A program made the translations under genes and the position numbers. A DNA stretch of 64,000 nucleotides from Sarcina ventriculi. GTDB lineage: Bacteria; Bacillota; Clostridia; Clostridiales; Clostridiaceae. Positions 38,095 through 47,981 of this stretch are shown here, piece after piece. Location: positions 62,001 to 126,000 of the forward strand of contig NZ_UAUL01000007.1 in NCBI RefSeq assembly GCF_900456775.1, given 5' to 3'. How positions within the stretch are numbered: position 1 is the first letter of the stretch; each line of letters begins with the position of its first letter. Under the pieces are notes generated by a model. The model ran no database searches and had not been told where the DNA came from. It was given only the letters and a program-made list of their open reading frames with translations.

Positions 38095-39030
38095 TTATTC
38101 TACCTCCTCGAACTGTCCTGATAATTTCATTTGAAAATATGAAATAGTCGCTAAAATTACAAATATTATAATACTTATTGTTGATGCTATTTCAAATCTA
38201 CCAAAGGTAGTTGCTAATTTGTAATTTACAGAAGCTAAAATATCCGTATATCCAGCAAATTGAGTGTTTAATCTCGCTGGATTTCCTCCTGTTATAAGAT
38301 ATGCTGAACCAAAATTGTTAAAGTTAAATGCAAAAGATGAAATTATTAATGGATAAGCAGTTTGTGCTAATGAAGGCAATGTAATTTTAAAAAATTGAAG
38401 CATTTTACTCGCACCATCAACATCTGCTGCTTCATAATAAGAATCTGGTATTGCAGCTAATGATCCTAAACATACATTCATCATATATGGAAATCCAAGC
38501 CATATATTAACCATTATAAGAGCAAACCTAGCCCACATTGGATCAGTAAGCCATGGAATTGGTTCTGATATTAGATTAATATTCATAAGAAGATTATTTA
38601 TTGCTCCATAACTTCCATTTAATAAACCTTGCCATGATAAAATAGCAACTGTTGCTGGAAGAGCCCAAGGAAGAATAAGTATAGCTTTATATATCCCTCT
38701 TTCCTTTATATTAGGATTGTTTAATAATATAGCTACTATAAGTCCTAATAAAAACGTTCCCAAAGTTGAACATAGAGCAAACACTATAGTTCATGAAAAA
38801 ACTGGGAAAAACACATCTTTAAAAGGGCCCGTAAGAACTTCTATAAAATTACTAAATCCTACAAATCTAAATGGTTCACTTTGTATCAAAGTTTTATTAG
38901 TAAAAGCTATGATAATTGTATAAATTATAGGACATATCGTAAATATAAATATTGATATCATAGCTGGTAAAAGATATGGTATAGATTTTAACGTAGTCTT
39001 TTTACTTTTATTTTTTAATGAAATTTGCAT
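38095..39030 (-). pseudogene. malF: maltodextrin ABC transporter permease MalF, in-frame TGA
   Basis: The partner permease, 311 residues long when read through. The reading frame runs unbroken from the ATG at 39030 to the stop at 38095 except for one TGA at 38793-38791, after residue 79. The surroundings read PVFS-stop-TIVFALCSTLGTFLLG, and a tryptophan (TGG) is expected there, so a single G-to-A change on the coding strand explains it. A GTG at 38784 could restart translation but has no ribosome-binding site and would lose the first membrane helix. The EAA loop (SYYEAADVDGASKMLQFFKITLPSL) is intact. As read, maltodextrin uptake by this system should fail. Confidence 0.9.
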
Positions 39031-39106
39031 AATCTCTCCCCCTTATACCAAAATAATAAATTCAATTAATATAATTCAGGGGAGAAATTCTCCCCCTCAT
39101 ATCAAA

Positions 39107-40327
39107 TTATTTTTGTTGTGCTATTCCTTCTTTAATTTGTTCAACTGTTTTATCTGCAGCTTCTTTTGCTGTTTGTTGACCTTGAATCATAAGTAATATA
39201 TTTGTTTCTCCTGGCTTCCACATTGCTTGAACTTCTGGTATATTAGGCATTGGATCTGCTACTTTTGCTTGTTCAACAAAAGCTCCCATATACTTATTAT
39301 TCTTAAATGCCTCTGTTTCAAAAGAATCTGTATAAACAGGTATCCTGTTTCCTTCTTCTAAAACTATGTCTCCTGAATTTTCAGCTAAATATTTAACAAG
39401 TTCCCAAGCATCATCTTGTTTATCTGATTTAGAACTTACAAAAGCCGCTTGTACTCCCATAAACGGAGTAACCTCATTACCGTTTAAGCTAGGTATTTTA
39501 GCCACACCAAAATTTAAACCAGACTCTTCAAATGCTGCTACATCCCAAGGTCCTGATATAAAAAATGCTGTATTCCCAGATGTAAACTCTCCTATTGCAG
39601 CATCACCATTTATATCTGATGCCATAAGCTTCCTATTAACAACTAAATCTTCAAGAAATTCATATCCCTTTATTGCTCCTTCATTGTTTAAACCTATATC
39701 TGTGGAATCTAATACACCATCATTATTTTTGAATACGTATCCACCATTAGCAGCTATAAATCCATAAGATCTATAAAAATCTCCAATTGCATACTTAAAT
39801 CCCTTTTCTGCTGCTACTTCTACTAATTCTTCCATAGTTTCTGGAACTTCTGAAACTAAATCTTTATTATAAAATAATGCTGTTGTTTCTTGCGCTATTG
39901 GAACTGCATATTGTGTTCCATCTATAGTTACAGCATCTACTAATTGCTCTGATGCTAAAGCCCCTTCATCTATAACTCCCTCTGGAACCTCTGCTAAAAG
40001 TCCTGCTTTTTGGAATGTTCCTAAATTATCATGAGCAACTCCAAAATATATATCTGGTCCTTTAGAACTATTTGCTGCTTGTATATAATCTTGAGGTTCT
40101 CCTTGATCATCTACAACCTTTACATTGTATCCATTTTCTTCTCCCCATTTATTAGCTAATTCCTCAATTGCTTTAATCTCTCCAGTCTTTAAATGAGACC
40201 ATATTGTAAGTTCCTTCTTTGAATCATCATTTGAACTTGTAGTAGTATCACTACTTCCACAACCAACAATTGATCCTGCCATTATTGTAGACATTAATGC
40301 TGCTAAAACCTTTGTACGTTTACTCAT
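39107..40327 (-). CDS. malE: maltodextrin-binding lipoprotein MalE
   Basis: The substrate-binding lipoprotein of the importer, anchored outside the membrane. The 406-residue precursor has a signal peptide with lipobox SIVGC (lipidated Cys23), a serine/aspartate linker, and a family 1 extracellular solute-binding domain (ELTIWSHLKTGEIKAIEELA, GPWDVAAFEESGLNFGVAKIP, MGVQAAFVSS). AGGGGG precedes the ATG. It is the first gene of malE-malF-malG-malR-malQ. The 243-bp gap upstream holds the terminator of the PucR-type gene, and no clear operator palindrome. Confidence 0.93.
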   Translation of the reverse strand: MSKRTKVLAALMSTIMAGSIVGCGSSDTTTSSNDDSKKELTIWSHLKTGEIKAIEELANKWGEENGYNVKVVDDQGEPQDYIQAANSSKGPDIYFGVAHDNLGTFQKAGLLAEVPEGVIDEGALASEQLVDAVTIDGTQYAVPIAQETTALFYNKDLVSEVPETMEELVEVAAEKGFKYAIGDFYRSYGFIAANGGYVFKNNDGVLDSTDIGLNNEGAIKGYEFLEDLVVNRKLMASDINGDAAIGEFTSGNTAFFISGPWDVAAFEESGLNFGVAKIPSLNGNEVTPFMGVQAAFVSSKSDKQDDAWELVKYLAENSGDIVLEEGNRIPVYTDSFETEAFKNNKYMGAFVEQAKVADPMPNIPEVQAMWKPGETNILLMIQGQQTAKEAADKTVEQIKEGIAQQK

Positions 40328-40531
40328 AAATACCCCCTAAAATACTCTAAAAATCATAATATTTTTAAAATTCCATTTTTTAATTTTATTGTGTATAGTT
40401 TCCAATTATTATTATAATATTCATCTCATTTATTTTCAATATTTATTTTCTTTTTTTACTATTTTAATTAAATAAGTAATTATTTATATAAATAATTAAA
40501 AAATTTCAATTGTTAATTTATCTAAAATTAA

Positions 40532-40566
40532 ATAATGCAATATACCATTAAGATATATTGCATTAT
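40532..40566 (-). terminator. terminator after the PucR-type regulator gene
   Basis: Thirteen-base perfect stem ATAATGCAATATA with TATATTGCATTAT and a nine-base loop, followed on the minus strand by TTTAATTTT. It lies five bases past the stop. Confidence 0.8.
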
Positions 40567-40570
40567 CTTT

Positions 40571-41512
40571 TTACACTTTTTTCTCTAAGCATAAAAGGAA
40601 CGCTATTTTAAAAATCATAGCTTCATTAAAATTTCTTATATCATATCCTGTATACTTTTCTATCTTATCTAATCTATAAATTAAAGTATTTCTATGAATA
40701 TAAAGCTTTTTAGAAGCATCTGTTATATTTAAACCAGATTTTAAAAAAACATCTATCGTTTTAATTGTATGCCTATCTAATTTAGAAAATCCATGACTAA
40801 AATTTTTTATTATTTCTTTTTTTATCTCTTTATTAATACCATCTACTATATTTTCAATTATAAGATTTTTTTCATTATACACTCCTTCGGACAAATTATA
40901 CTTTTTGACCAAATTTATTATCCTTATATTTTCATGTATTTTATTTTTTATATCTTTTATCGTATCTATAACACAATAACTTATATAACATTTAATATAA
41001 AGATTTGAATATAGCAAATCTCTAATACCTTCCACATGATCTTTAATATCATCCAAATTACATAACATCATGACATAATTATTATATTGCCAAACTATAA
41101 TATCATAATTAGAGTAACTTTGTTTTATTATAGATAATATATCTTCATTGTTGCTACCTGAAAATATGGTTACTAGCCCAACTTTCTCTAAAATCCACGG
41201 TAAATTAGCTTTTATATATTCTAAATCTACTATATCATTCTTTATTAAATCTAATAATATTTTTTCCTTATCAGTTTCAATTTTATCTATTCTATTTTCT
41301 ATTATATATCTAAGCAACGGAATACAATTTTTATAGCTTTTACTTGTTATAATTTTAAATTCTTTATTTAAATTTATACTCTCTTCTACAATATCATCTT
41401 TGCTTAAATTATCTGATAAAAACTTTATTTCTTGATTATTATTTAATTTTATATTAAAAGGAATTTTTGTGCTATAATATATTTCACTAAAAAAATCATG
41501 AAAATTTCTCAT
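40571..41512 (-). CDS. PucR/CdaR-type transcriptional regulator
   Basis: A 313-residue protein with the C-terminal helix-turn-helix of the PucR/sugar-diacid regulator group: LDRHTIKTIDVFLKSGLNITDASKKLYIHRNTLIYRLDKIEKYTG at about 250-295. The rest resembles the GGDEF-like middle domain of that group, and no small-molecule motif can be named. It sits between the msmX-like ATPase gene (28 bp upstream) and malE, so a role in maltodextrin or general sugar uptake is likely, though this family is not usually found in mal loci. Its own terminator separates it from malE. Confidence 0.75.
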   Translation of the reverse strand: MRNFHDFFSEIYYSTKIPFNIKLNNNQEIKFLSDNLSKDDIVEESINLNKEFKIITSKSYKNCIPLLRYIIENRIDKIETDKEKILLDLIKNDIVDLEYIKANLPWILEKVGLVTIFSGSNNEDILSIIKQSYSNYDIIVWQYNNYVMMLCNLDDIKDHVEGIRDLLYSNLYIKCYISYCVIDTIKDIKNKIHENIRIINLVKKYNLSEGVYNEKNLIIENIVDGINKEIKKEIIKNFSHGFSKLDRHTIKTIDVFLKSGLNITDASKKLYIHRNTLIYRLDKIEKYTGYDIRNFNEAMIFKIAFLLCLEKKV

Positions 41513-41539
41513 AAATTCACCCCAAAATTCTTTTGTTAA

Positions 41540-42649
41540 TTAAATTATTTTATTTTCACTATCCTTATCAAACACATGTAAATAATCTGTATTAATATAC
41601 ACTTTAGCATTATCGCCATTTCCTAATTTAGTACTTCCGTTTACTCTTATAGTTATATTTTGATTTCCACATTTAGTATATATATAACTCTCAGCCCCCA
41701 TAAGTTCTACAACCTCTGTTTTTACATGAATTATTTTATTTAGATTCTCTTTTACTAAATTTATGTTATCATCTAGATGTTCTGGTCTTATTCCAAACGT
41801 AACTATTTTCCCAATATAACCTTTGTCTTTTAATTTCTTTCCTTTATCATTTCCAATTTCTATTTTTTCAGATTGGAACTTAGCAAAATACTTCCCACCT
41901 TCTTCAATTACACTTCCTTCAATGAAGTTCATTTGTGGACTTCCTATAAATCCTGCAACAAATATATTGGCTGGATTATTATATATTTCTTGAGGTGTTG
42001 CAACTTGTTGAACTACACCATCTTTCATAACAACAATCCTAGTTCCCATTGTCATAGCTTCAACTTGGTCATGAGTTACATATATAAATGTAGTTTGTAA
42101 TCTTTGATGTAACTTAGATATTTCCGTTCTCATCTGAACCCTCAATTTAGCATCCAAATTAGATAATGGTTCATCCATCAAAAACACCTTAGGTTCTCTA
42201 ACAATAGCTCTTCCAAGAGCAACCCTTTGTCTTTGCCCACCAGACAATGCTTTTGGTTTTCTGTCTAGCAAATGCTCTATATCTAAAATTCTAGCCGCTT
42301 CTTTAACTTTTTTATCTATTTCTACCTTTGGAACTTTTCTCAATTTTAATCCAAAAGCCATATTATCGTATACACTCATATGTGGATATAACGCATAACT
42401 TTGAAAAACCATTGCTATATCTCTTTCCTTTGGTTCAACGTCATTTACCAACTTATCTCCTATATAAAGTTCTCCCTTTGATATCTCCTCAAGCCCTGCA
42501 ACCATTCTTAATGTAGTAGATTTTCCACAACCAGATGGTCCAACAAATACTATAAACTCTTTATCTTCTATTTCTAAATTAAAATCTTTAACAGCAGCTA
42601 CATCCCCTTGATATATTTTATAGATATGCCTTAATGATAAATTAGCCAT
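41540..42649 (-). CDS. msmX: sugar ABC transporter ATPase, MsmX/UgpC type
   Basis: Energises carbohydrate ABC importers. The 369-residue protein has Walker A GPSGCGKST (37-45), the signature LSGGQRQRVALGRAIV, Walker B VFLMDEPLSNLDAKLR, the H-loop YVTHD, and a C-terminal TOBE/MalK-like regulatory domain (FGIRPEH). Proteins of this type are known to serve several importers in Firmicutes. It lies upstream of the PucR-type gene and the mal operon, so it is the probable partner of MalFG. AGGGGG precedes the ATG. Confidence 0.93.
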   Translation of the reverse strand: MANLSLRHIYKIYQGDVAAVKDFNLEIEDKEFIVFVGPSGCGKSTTLRMVAGLEEISKGELYIGDKLVNDVEPKERDIAMVFQSYALYPHMSVYDNMAFGLKLRKVPKVEIDKKVKEAARILDIEHLLDRKPKALSGGQRQRVALGRAIVREPKVFLMDEPLSNLDAKLRVQMRTEISKLHQRLQTTFIYVTHDQVEAMTMGTRIVVMKDGVVQQVATPQEIYNNPANIFVAGFIGSPQMNFIEGSVIEEGGKYFAKFQSEKIEIGNDKGKKLKDKGYIGKIVTFGIRPEHLDDNINLVKENLNKIIHVKTEVVELMGAESYIYTKCGNQNITIRVNGSTKLGNGDNAKVYINTDYLHVFDKDSENKII

Positions 42650-42779
42650 AAAATCCCCCTCATTATTTAAAACAATATTTTTATAGTAATATTATACAAT
42701 TCTTATAAAATTTAATAAATAATAAAAAAACACAAATATATTAATATTTTTTTGTATATTCATATAAATTTATTATATT

Positions 42780-42818
42780 AAAAAGTTGTATACTGTAATC
42801 ATTACTTAGCATACAACT
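42780..42818 (-). terminator. buk terminator
   Basis: AGTTGTAT and ATACAACT arms with further inner pairing (GTAAT/ATTAC), then TTTTAATAT on the minus strand, about 15 bases past the buk stop. Confidence 0.8.
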
Positions 42819-42832
42819 CTCACTTTATATAA

Positions 42833-43903
42833 TTACTTATATTCTTTTGTTTTTTCTTCCCCACTTAATACTCTTATAGCTCCTTGTGCCAATGCAAGAA
42901 GTTCATCTTCTCCTGGATATACAGTAACATCTGATATCCACTCTATATTAGATTTTAAATCTGGCACTAATACATTTGAATAAGCAATTCCACCTGTCAA
43001 AAGTATTTGGTCTACTTGTCCATTCAATACAGCAGCCATTTTTCCAACTTCTTTTGTTATTTGATAAATAAATGCTTTATAAACTTTTTCGCATTTTTTA
43101 TCTCCCTTTTTCATTTTATCAATTATTCCTCTCGCATCATTAGTATTTAAATATCCAACAAAACCACCTTTTCCAACTATCTTTCTATAAACTTCATTTT
43201 GAGAATATTTACCGCTAAAGCACATTTTTATTAAATCTCCAACTGGTACGCTTCCTGCTCTTTCTGGTGAAAACGGTCCATCTCCATCTAATGCATTATT
43301 TACATCTACAACTTTCCCTTTTTTATGAGCTCCAACAGATATTCCTCCACCCATATGAACAACAATTAAATTTAAATTTTCATATCCTTTTCCTGTTTCT
43401 TTACCATATCTTTTAGCAACTGCTTTTTGATTTAAAGCATGAAATTTACTCTTTCTTTGGATTTCTAAAATTCCTGACAATCTAGCTACATCTTCTAATT
43501 CATCAGTAACTACTGGATCTACTATATAAGATGGTACATTTAATTCATCCCCTATTGCCCTTGCTAATATTCCACCTAAGTTCGATGCATGAGGACCTTG
43601 CACCCCAATCTTCAAATCTTCAATCATAATGTCATTAACTATATACGTTCCACCCTCAACAGGTTTTAACATACCACCTCTTCCAACTACTGCATTCAAT
43701 TTTTTTATATCAAAATTTTTTTCTTTAAGTACATTTAATATAAGGTCTTCTCTAAATTTAAACTGATCATAAATAGCATTATATCCTTTTAATTCTTCAT
43801 TTGTATGTCTTATTGTTTCTTGAAACAGCTCTCTCTCTCCCTCAAATAATCCTATTTTAGTTGATGTAGAACCCGGATTTATTACTAATAATTTATATGA
43901 CAT
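42833..43903 (-). CDS. buk: butyrate kinase
   Basis: Converts butyryl phosphate and ADP to butyrate and ATP, the energy-yielding end of butyrate fermentation. The 356-residue ASKHA-family kinase shows [15 protein letters not shown] (phosphate 1), [16 protein letters not shown] (phosphate 2) and [10 protein letters not shown] (adenosine motif). It starts 60 bp downstream of ptb, and the two form the standard clostridial ptb-buk operon. The terminal genes crt-bcd-etf-hbd are not in the window. Confidence 0.97.
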   Translation of the reverse strand: MSYKLLVINPGSTSTKIGLFEGERELFQETIRHTNEELKGYNAIYDQFKFREDLILNVLKEKNFDIKKLNAVVGRGGMLKPVEGGTYIVNDIMIEDLKIGVQGPHASNLGGILARAIGDELNVPSYIVDPVVTDELEDVARLSGILEIQRKSKFHALNQKAVAKRYGKETGKGYENLNLIVVHMGGGISVGAHKKGKVVDVNNALDGDGPFSPERAGSVPVGDLIKMCFSGKYSQNEVYRKIVGKGGFVGYLNTNDARGIIDKMKKGDKKCEKVYKAFIYQITKEVGKMAAVLNGQVDQILLTGGIAYSNVLVPDLKSNIEWISDVTVYPGEDELLALAQGAIRVLSGEEKTKEYK

Positions 43904-43962
43904 TTAAACCACTCTCCATTAATTTTAAATGTTTACTTAAAAACTTAATTTAATATATATTT

Positions 43963-44868
43963 TTATTTTGCTTCAGCAATTAATGCCGCTAAAATTATTG
44001 AATTAACTTTTGTATGAAAACTATCTGCTCTAGATGTTAAAATTACTGGTGCTGCCGTTCCTACCAAAACTCCTCCATTTCTCGAATCTGACATATAAGT
44101 TAATGTCTTATACATAACATTAGCCACATCAATATTAGGTAACAATAATATATCTGCTTTTCCAGCTACTTCACTTGATATTCCTTTATGATGTGCAGCT
44201 TCTACTGATATAGCATTATCAAGAGCAAACGGACCATCTACTATGCACCCTTTTATTTGCCCTCTATCATTCATTTTTGCAAGAATTGCTGCATCTACCG
44301 TTGCCTGCATATCCATATTTACCACTTCAACCGGAGCAACCACCGCAACTTTTGGAGTATCTATTCCACAAGATTTAGCAACTTGTACTGCATTTTCTAT
44401 CATATCTTTCTTTGCATTTGCATCTGGATATGTGTTAAAAGCCGCATCTGTTAGTAACAGTAATCTATTCATTTTTTCCACATCAAAAACTGATACATGG
44501 GACATAAGTTTACCTGTTCTTAAACCTACTTCCTTATTTAACACACTTCTCAAAAACGTTGCAGTATCCACTAGTCCTTTCATAACCATGTCTGCTTGTC
44601 CATTTGAAACTATCTCAACTGCCTTTAAAGTTGCCTTTTTTACATCTTTTTCATTAATTATTTGAACTTGTTCTAAATTCATATCTATTTTTTTAGCTAT
44701 ATCTTGTATTTCTTCTTTATTTCCAACTAATATAGCCTCAACTAGTCCCTCACGAACTACTTCTTTAATAGCTTCTAAAACTGGTTCATCTTGTGCTACA
44801 GCTACAGAAACTCTCTTTTTATTTATACATTTAACTTTAGTAAATAATTCATTAAAATTTTTATTCAT
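43963..44868 (-). CDS. ptb: phosphate butyryltransferase
   Basis: Converts butyryl-CoA and phosphate to butyryl phosphate for butyrate kinase. The 301-residue protein belongs to the phosphotransacetylase/phosphotransbutyrylase family, with VAQDEPVLEAIKEVVREG at the N-terminus, MVMKGLVDTATFLRSVLN in the middle and GGVLVGTAAPVILTSRADS near the C-terminus. It is first in the ptb-buk operon. No operator or sigma-54 element is visible in its 115-bp upstream region. Confidence 0.97.
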   Translation of the reverse strand: MNKNFNELFTKVKCINKKRVSVAVAQDEPVLEAIKEVVREGLVEAILVGNKEEIQDIAKKIDMNLEQVQIINEKDVKKATLKAVEIVSNGQADMVMKGLVDTATFLRSVLNKEVGLRTGKLMSHVSVFDVEKMNRLLLLTDAAFNTYPDANAKKDMIENAVQVAKSCGIDTPKVAVVAPVEVVNMDMQATVDAAILAKMNDRGQIKGCIVDGPFALDNAISVEAAHHKGISSEVAGKADILLLPNIDVANVMYKTLTYMSDSRNGGVLVGTAAPVILTSRADSFHTKVNSIILAALIAEAK

Positions 44869-44931
44869 AACATATTACTCCCTATTCTTTATAGATTTGT
44901 TATTTTATTAACATATATATATTATTTTAAC

Positions 44932-44964
44932 AAAAAAAATTCAGAAAACATAAATTTTCTGAAA
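44932..44964 (-). terminator. terminator of the FAD dehydrogenase gene
   Basis: TTCAGAAAA and TTTTCTGAA arms with a six-base loop, followed on the minus strand by eight T residues. Confidence 0.9.
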
Positions 44965-44983
44965 ATTTTAATTAATTTTTACC

Positions 44984-46582
44984 TTATTTACAAAAGTATC
45001 CCATAATACTTTCTGCTACTTTTATTCCATCTACTGCAGCAGATATTATTCCACCAGCAAATCCTGCACCTTCACCAGCTGGATATAATCCTGTTAAAGA
45101 TATACTCTCTAAATTCTTATTTCTTTCTATTCTAACTGGTGCAGATGTTCTAGTTTCTATTCCTGTCAAAATAGCATCATAATCTGCAAATCCATTTATT
45201 TTTTTATCAAAGCTTTCTATTCCCTCTTTCAAAGAATCGACCACATAACTTGGTAATGCTTCCCCTATACTAGCTAAAGTATAGTCATTAGCTAACACAC
45301 TTGGATTAACTTTTCCTAGTTTGGTAGTTTTTCTATCATTTAAAAAGTCTCCTAAAAGTTGAATTGGTGTTTTAAAATTACCTCCACCTATCTTATATGC
45401 TAAATTTTCATAATGCCTTTGAAATTCCATCCCTGCTAAAGGTTTATCACTTTTAAAATCTTTACTAGAAACAGTAACAACTAAAGCTGAATTAGCATTT
45501 TCTTTATCTCTAGAATTATAACTCATTCCATTTACACAAAGCCTTTCATCCTCTGACGATGCATTAACAACTACCCCGCCTGGACACATACAAAATGAAT
45601 ATACTGCCCTTTGCATTTTTTGACTTTGATATGTTAATCTATAATCTGCTGCATTTAATCTTTTATGATTTGCATAATTGCCATATTGATTTACATTTAT
45701 TAAGCTTTGAGGATGCTCTATTCTAACTCCAATTGCAAATGGCTTAGGGGTCATAAATATTCCTTCCCTAAAAAGCAACTCATATGTATCTCTCGAACTA
45801 TGTCCTAATGCTAAAATACAAACTTCACAAGGAATCTCTTCTCCATTTACTATAATCGCCTTTAACTTATTATTATGTTTTATAATTCCTTCAAACTTTG
45901 AATTAAAATATACCTCTCCACCTAGAGATTTTATTTCTTCACGAATATTTTTAACAACTCCCTTTAATACATCAGTTCCAACATGTGGTTTACCAACATA
46001 CATTATAGACTCATCTGCACCATGTTTTACTAGAGTTTCTAAAACAATATTACATCGTGCATCTTTTATTCTAGTAGTTAATTTTCCATCCGAAAAAGTT
46101 CCTGCTCCTCCTTCACCAAATTGTACATTAGATTCTGTATTTAAAATACCTGTATCCCAAAATTTTTCAACAGTTTCACTTCTTTTGTCTACATTCTCAC
46201 CTCTCTCAAACACTATTGGGTTATATCCTTGTCTTGCTAAAGTTAATGCTGCAAAAAGCCCTGCAGGCCCAAGCCCTATAACTACCGGTCTATGCTCTAA
46301 AACTTTATTCCCAAATTTAAACTCCTCTGTATTTAGTGCAACATCTATCTGTACATCATTACTATTAGCTCTAGATACAACTTTCTTTTCATTTTTGCAT
46401 TCTAAACTAATCGCATAATTAAACCTAATATTATTTTTTTTTCTAGCATCTATTGATTCTTTTAATATTTTTATTTTCCCCAAATCTTTAACAGGTACAT
46501 TTAATTTTTTAGAAACTTTTTTCTCTATACAAGATATATCTTCATCTATACTTAAACTTATATTATTTACTCTTATAGTCAT
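44984..46582 (-). CDS. FAD-dependent dehydrogenase (COG2509 type)
   Basis: A 532-residue predicted flavoprotein of unknown substrate. After an N-terminal domain of about 95 residues comes the dinucleotide-binding motif VIGLGPAGLFAALTLARQG, then FERGENVDKR, the FGEGGAGTFSDGKLTTR segment, an ILALGHSSRDTYELL motif, and a C-terminal FAD motif TGLYPAGEGAGFAGGIISAAVDG. This pattern is that of the uncharacterised FAD dehydrogenases found widely in Firmicutes. Monocistronic, with its own terminator; no neighbour hints at function. Confidence 0.85.
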   Translation of the reverse strand: MTIRVNNISLSIDEDISCIEKKVSKKLNVPVKDLGKIKILKESIDARKKNNIRFNYAISLECKNEKKVVSRANSNDVQIDVALNTEEFKFGNKVLEHRPVVIGLGPAGLFAALTLARQGYNPIVFERGENVDKRSETVEKFWDTGILNTESNVQFGEGGAGTFSDGKLTTRIKDARCNIVLETLVKHGADESIMYVGKPHVGTDVLKGVVKNIREEIKSLGGEVYFNSKFEGIIKHNNKLKAIIVNGEEIPCEVCILALGHSSRDTYELLFREGIFMTPKPFAIGVRIEHPQSLINVNQYGNYANHKRLNAADYRLTYQSQKMQRAVYSFCMCPGGVVVNASSEDERLCVNGMSYNSRDKENANSALVVTVSSKDFKSDKPLAGMEFQRHYENLAYKIGGGNFKTPIQLLGDFLNDRKTTKLGKVNPSVLANDYTLASIGEALPSYVVDSLKEGIESFDKKINGFADYDAILTGIETRTSAPVRIERNKNLESISLTGLYPAGEGAGFAGGIISAAVDGIKVAESIMGYFCK

Positions 46583-46620
46583 ACACTAAACTCCTTTTTT
46601 CTAAACTTTTGTAAAATTAT

Positions 46621-46663
46621 TTTACCACAGAAATTTTTATTACATAAATATCTCTGTGGTAAT
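46621..46663 (-). terminator. ybbR terminator
   Basis: Ten-base stem TTACCACAGA with TCTGTGGTAA around an AT loop, then AATAATTTT on the minus strand. Confidence 0.8.
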
Positions 46664-46676
46664 TTAAAATTATATT

Positions 46677-47981
46677 TTATTCTTCTGCTTTAGTAAATGT
46701 AACATCTACAGTTTGTGGATTTTGACTATCCACTAAAACATTATTCTCATTATTTATATTTACAGTTGGACTCACAACTCCACCTTCTTTTGTTAATTTT
46801 GAAACATCAACCTTGCATGATAAGTTAGATGCTTGTAAATTATCTAATTCTTTTTTTGTCCCTTTTAAGACAACAGTTACAGTATTACTACTTAAATTTG
46901 CAGTATATCCACTTAAATTTCCTTCTATAGTTATTGGAATTTCAAAAGTTTTCGTAGTTTCTGTGTTTCCATTTACAACATTTTCCGAATTATTTTCATC
47001 TGCTCCTGAAACTTTTACATCCACATTAATCTCATTTTCATTAGGCAATAATGTAATGTTTCTAGGAACTATAAGATTAGTTATTATCGTTTCATTCCCA
47101 GTTATAGAATTTAAATTTATAGGTTCAGATAAAATCTCATCAGTGCTATCTAAGACACTCTCACTACCCAATATTTTTATTGTATTAGGATTTGCTATTA
47201 TATTCTCTAGTGTAAGTCCTGCCCTAAGTTCTCCCGTAGTTTGAACTTTTATAGGTACTAATTTTCCTTTTTCTACTGTTATTGTTGTCTGTACATTATT
47301 AGTTGATAGCACAACATCATTAACAACATTGCCACTTGAATCAACGGCTACCACAGGAAAACTTGCTGTGGTCGTGCTATTATTTGCAGTAACATTACCT
47401 CTTACAACTAATTTAGAAACTTCATTTACTGTTTCTTCGGGGCCAGATACTGTAATTTGATTGGTAGAAAAAGAAATATTCTTAACATAGGTGCTATTAC
47501 TAGTCGTAACATTAAGTTCTGATTTCACAGGCATTGTTTTTTCAGTAATATTTTCTAATTTAATATTAATTCTTAATACTCCATTATTTTTTATATTTAC
47601 ATTATTAGGTGAATTTGTTATTTCTACTGGTATACTATTATCCCCTGATTTTAACGTATAATTAGATAAATTTGCAACTGCTGTAAATTGAGATTTATTT
47701 ATACTATAAATATTGGTTGAAGTTCCTTGTATAGTTAAAGAAATAGTAAAATTTTGATCCGGAGCTAGAGTTAAATTATCCTCTTTTAAAACATCTAAAT
47801 TTATTATCTGAACAGGTATATTCGTTATAGTATACTGCTTAATTGGATTTTCAATATTAGATATATATATCCAAAGACCAAAAGATAGGAGTAAGCAAAC
47901 AAGCTTAACCATTAAATTTTTTTCTTTAACTATTTTTAATACTTGAGAAATTATTTTTCTCTTTTTATTATTTTTACCCAC
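46677..47981 (-). CDS. cdaR: YbbR-domain regulator of diadenylate cyclase
   Basis: A membrane-anchored extracellular protein, partner of the diadenylate cyclase CdaA. The 434-residue protein has one membrane helix (about 22-42, LMVKLVCLLLSFGLWIYIS) and then four YbbR-type beta repeats (for example the TMPVKSELNVTTSNSTYVKN and LVPIKVQTTGELRAGLTLEN segments). In Bacillus and relatives the homologue modulates CdaA activity. Its start lies within the last 31 bases of cdaA, so expression is coupled. There are few lysines and many Asn/Thr/Ser in the outer part. Confidence 0.92.
   Translation of the reverse strand: MGKNNKKRKIISQVLKIVKEKNLMVKLVCLLLSFGLWIYISNIENPIKQYTITNIPVQIINLDVLKEDNLTLAPDQNFTISLTIQGTSTNIYSINKSQFTAVANLSNYTLKSGDNSIPVEITNSPNNVNIKNNGVLRINIKLENITEKTMPVKSELNVTTSNSTYVKNISFSTNQITVSGPEETVNEVSKLVVRGNVTANNSTTTASFPVVAVDSSGNVVNDVVLSTNNVQTTITVEKGKLVPIKVQTTGELRAGLTLENIIANPNTIKILGSESVLDSTDEILSEPINLNSITGNETIITNLIVPRNITLLPNENEINVDVKVSGADENNSENVVNGNTETTKTFEIPITIEGNLSGYTANLSSNTVTVVLKGTKKELDNLQASNLSCKVDVSKLTKEGGVVSPTVNINNENNVLVDSQNPQTVDVTFTKAEE

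Noticed and set aside
38791-38793. TGA in malF read as recoded selenocysteine or tryptophan
   Set aside because: No SECIS-like hairpin is evident, the site is a membrane-edge Trp position and not a redox site, and the genus uses the standard code.
39366-39767. 133-residue open frame on the plus strand inside malE
   Set aside because: It lies wholly opposite a clear gene, has no ribosome-binding site and a Ser/Thr/Pro-rich composition that arises from reading the complement of AT-rich coding sequence.
44243-44665. 140-residue open frame opposite ptb
   Set aside because: Shadow of a strongly conserved gene on the other strand.
44869-44983. Possible sigma-54 promoter in front of ptb-buk
   Set aside because: I looked for GG-N10-GC in the short upstream gap and found none.
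46813-47244. 143-residue open frame opposite ybbR
   Set aside because: Shadow of the ybbR reading frame; no start signal and no recognisable protein features.
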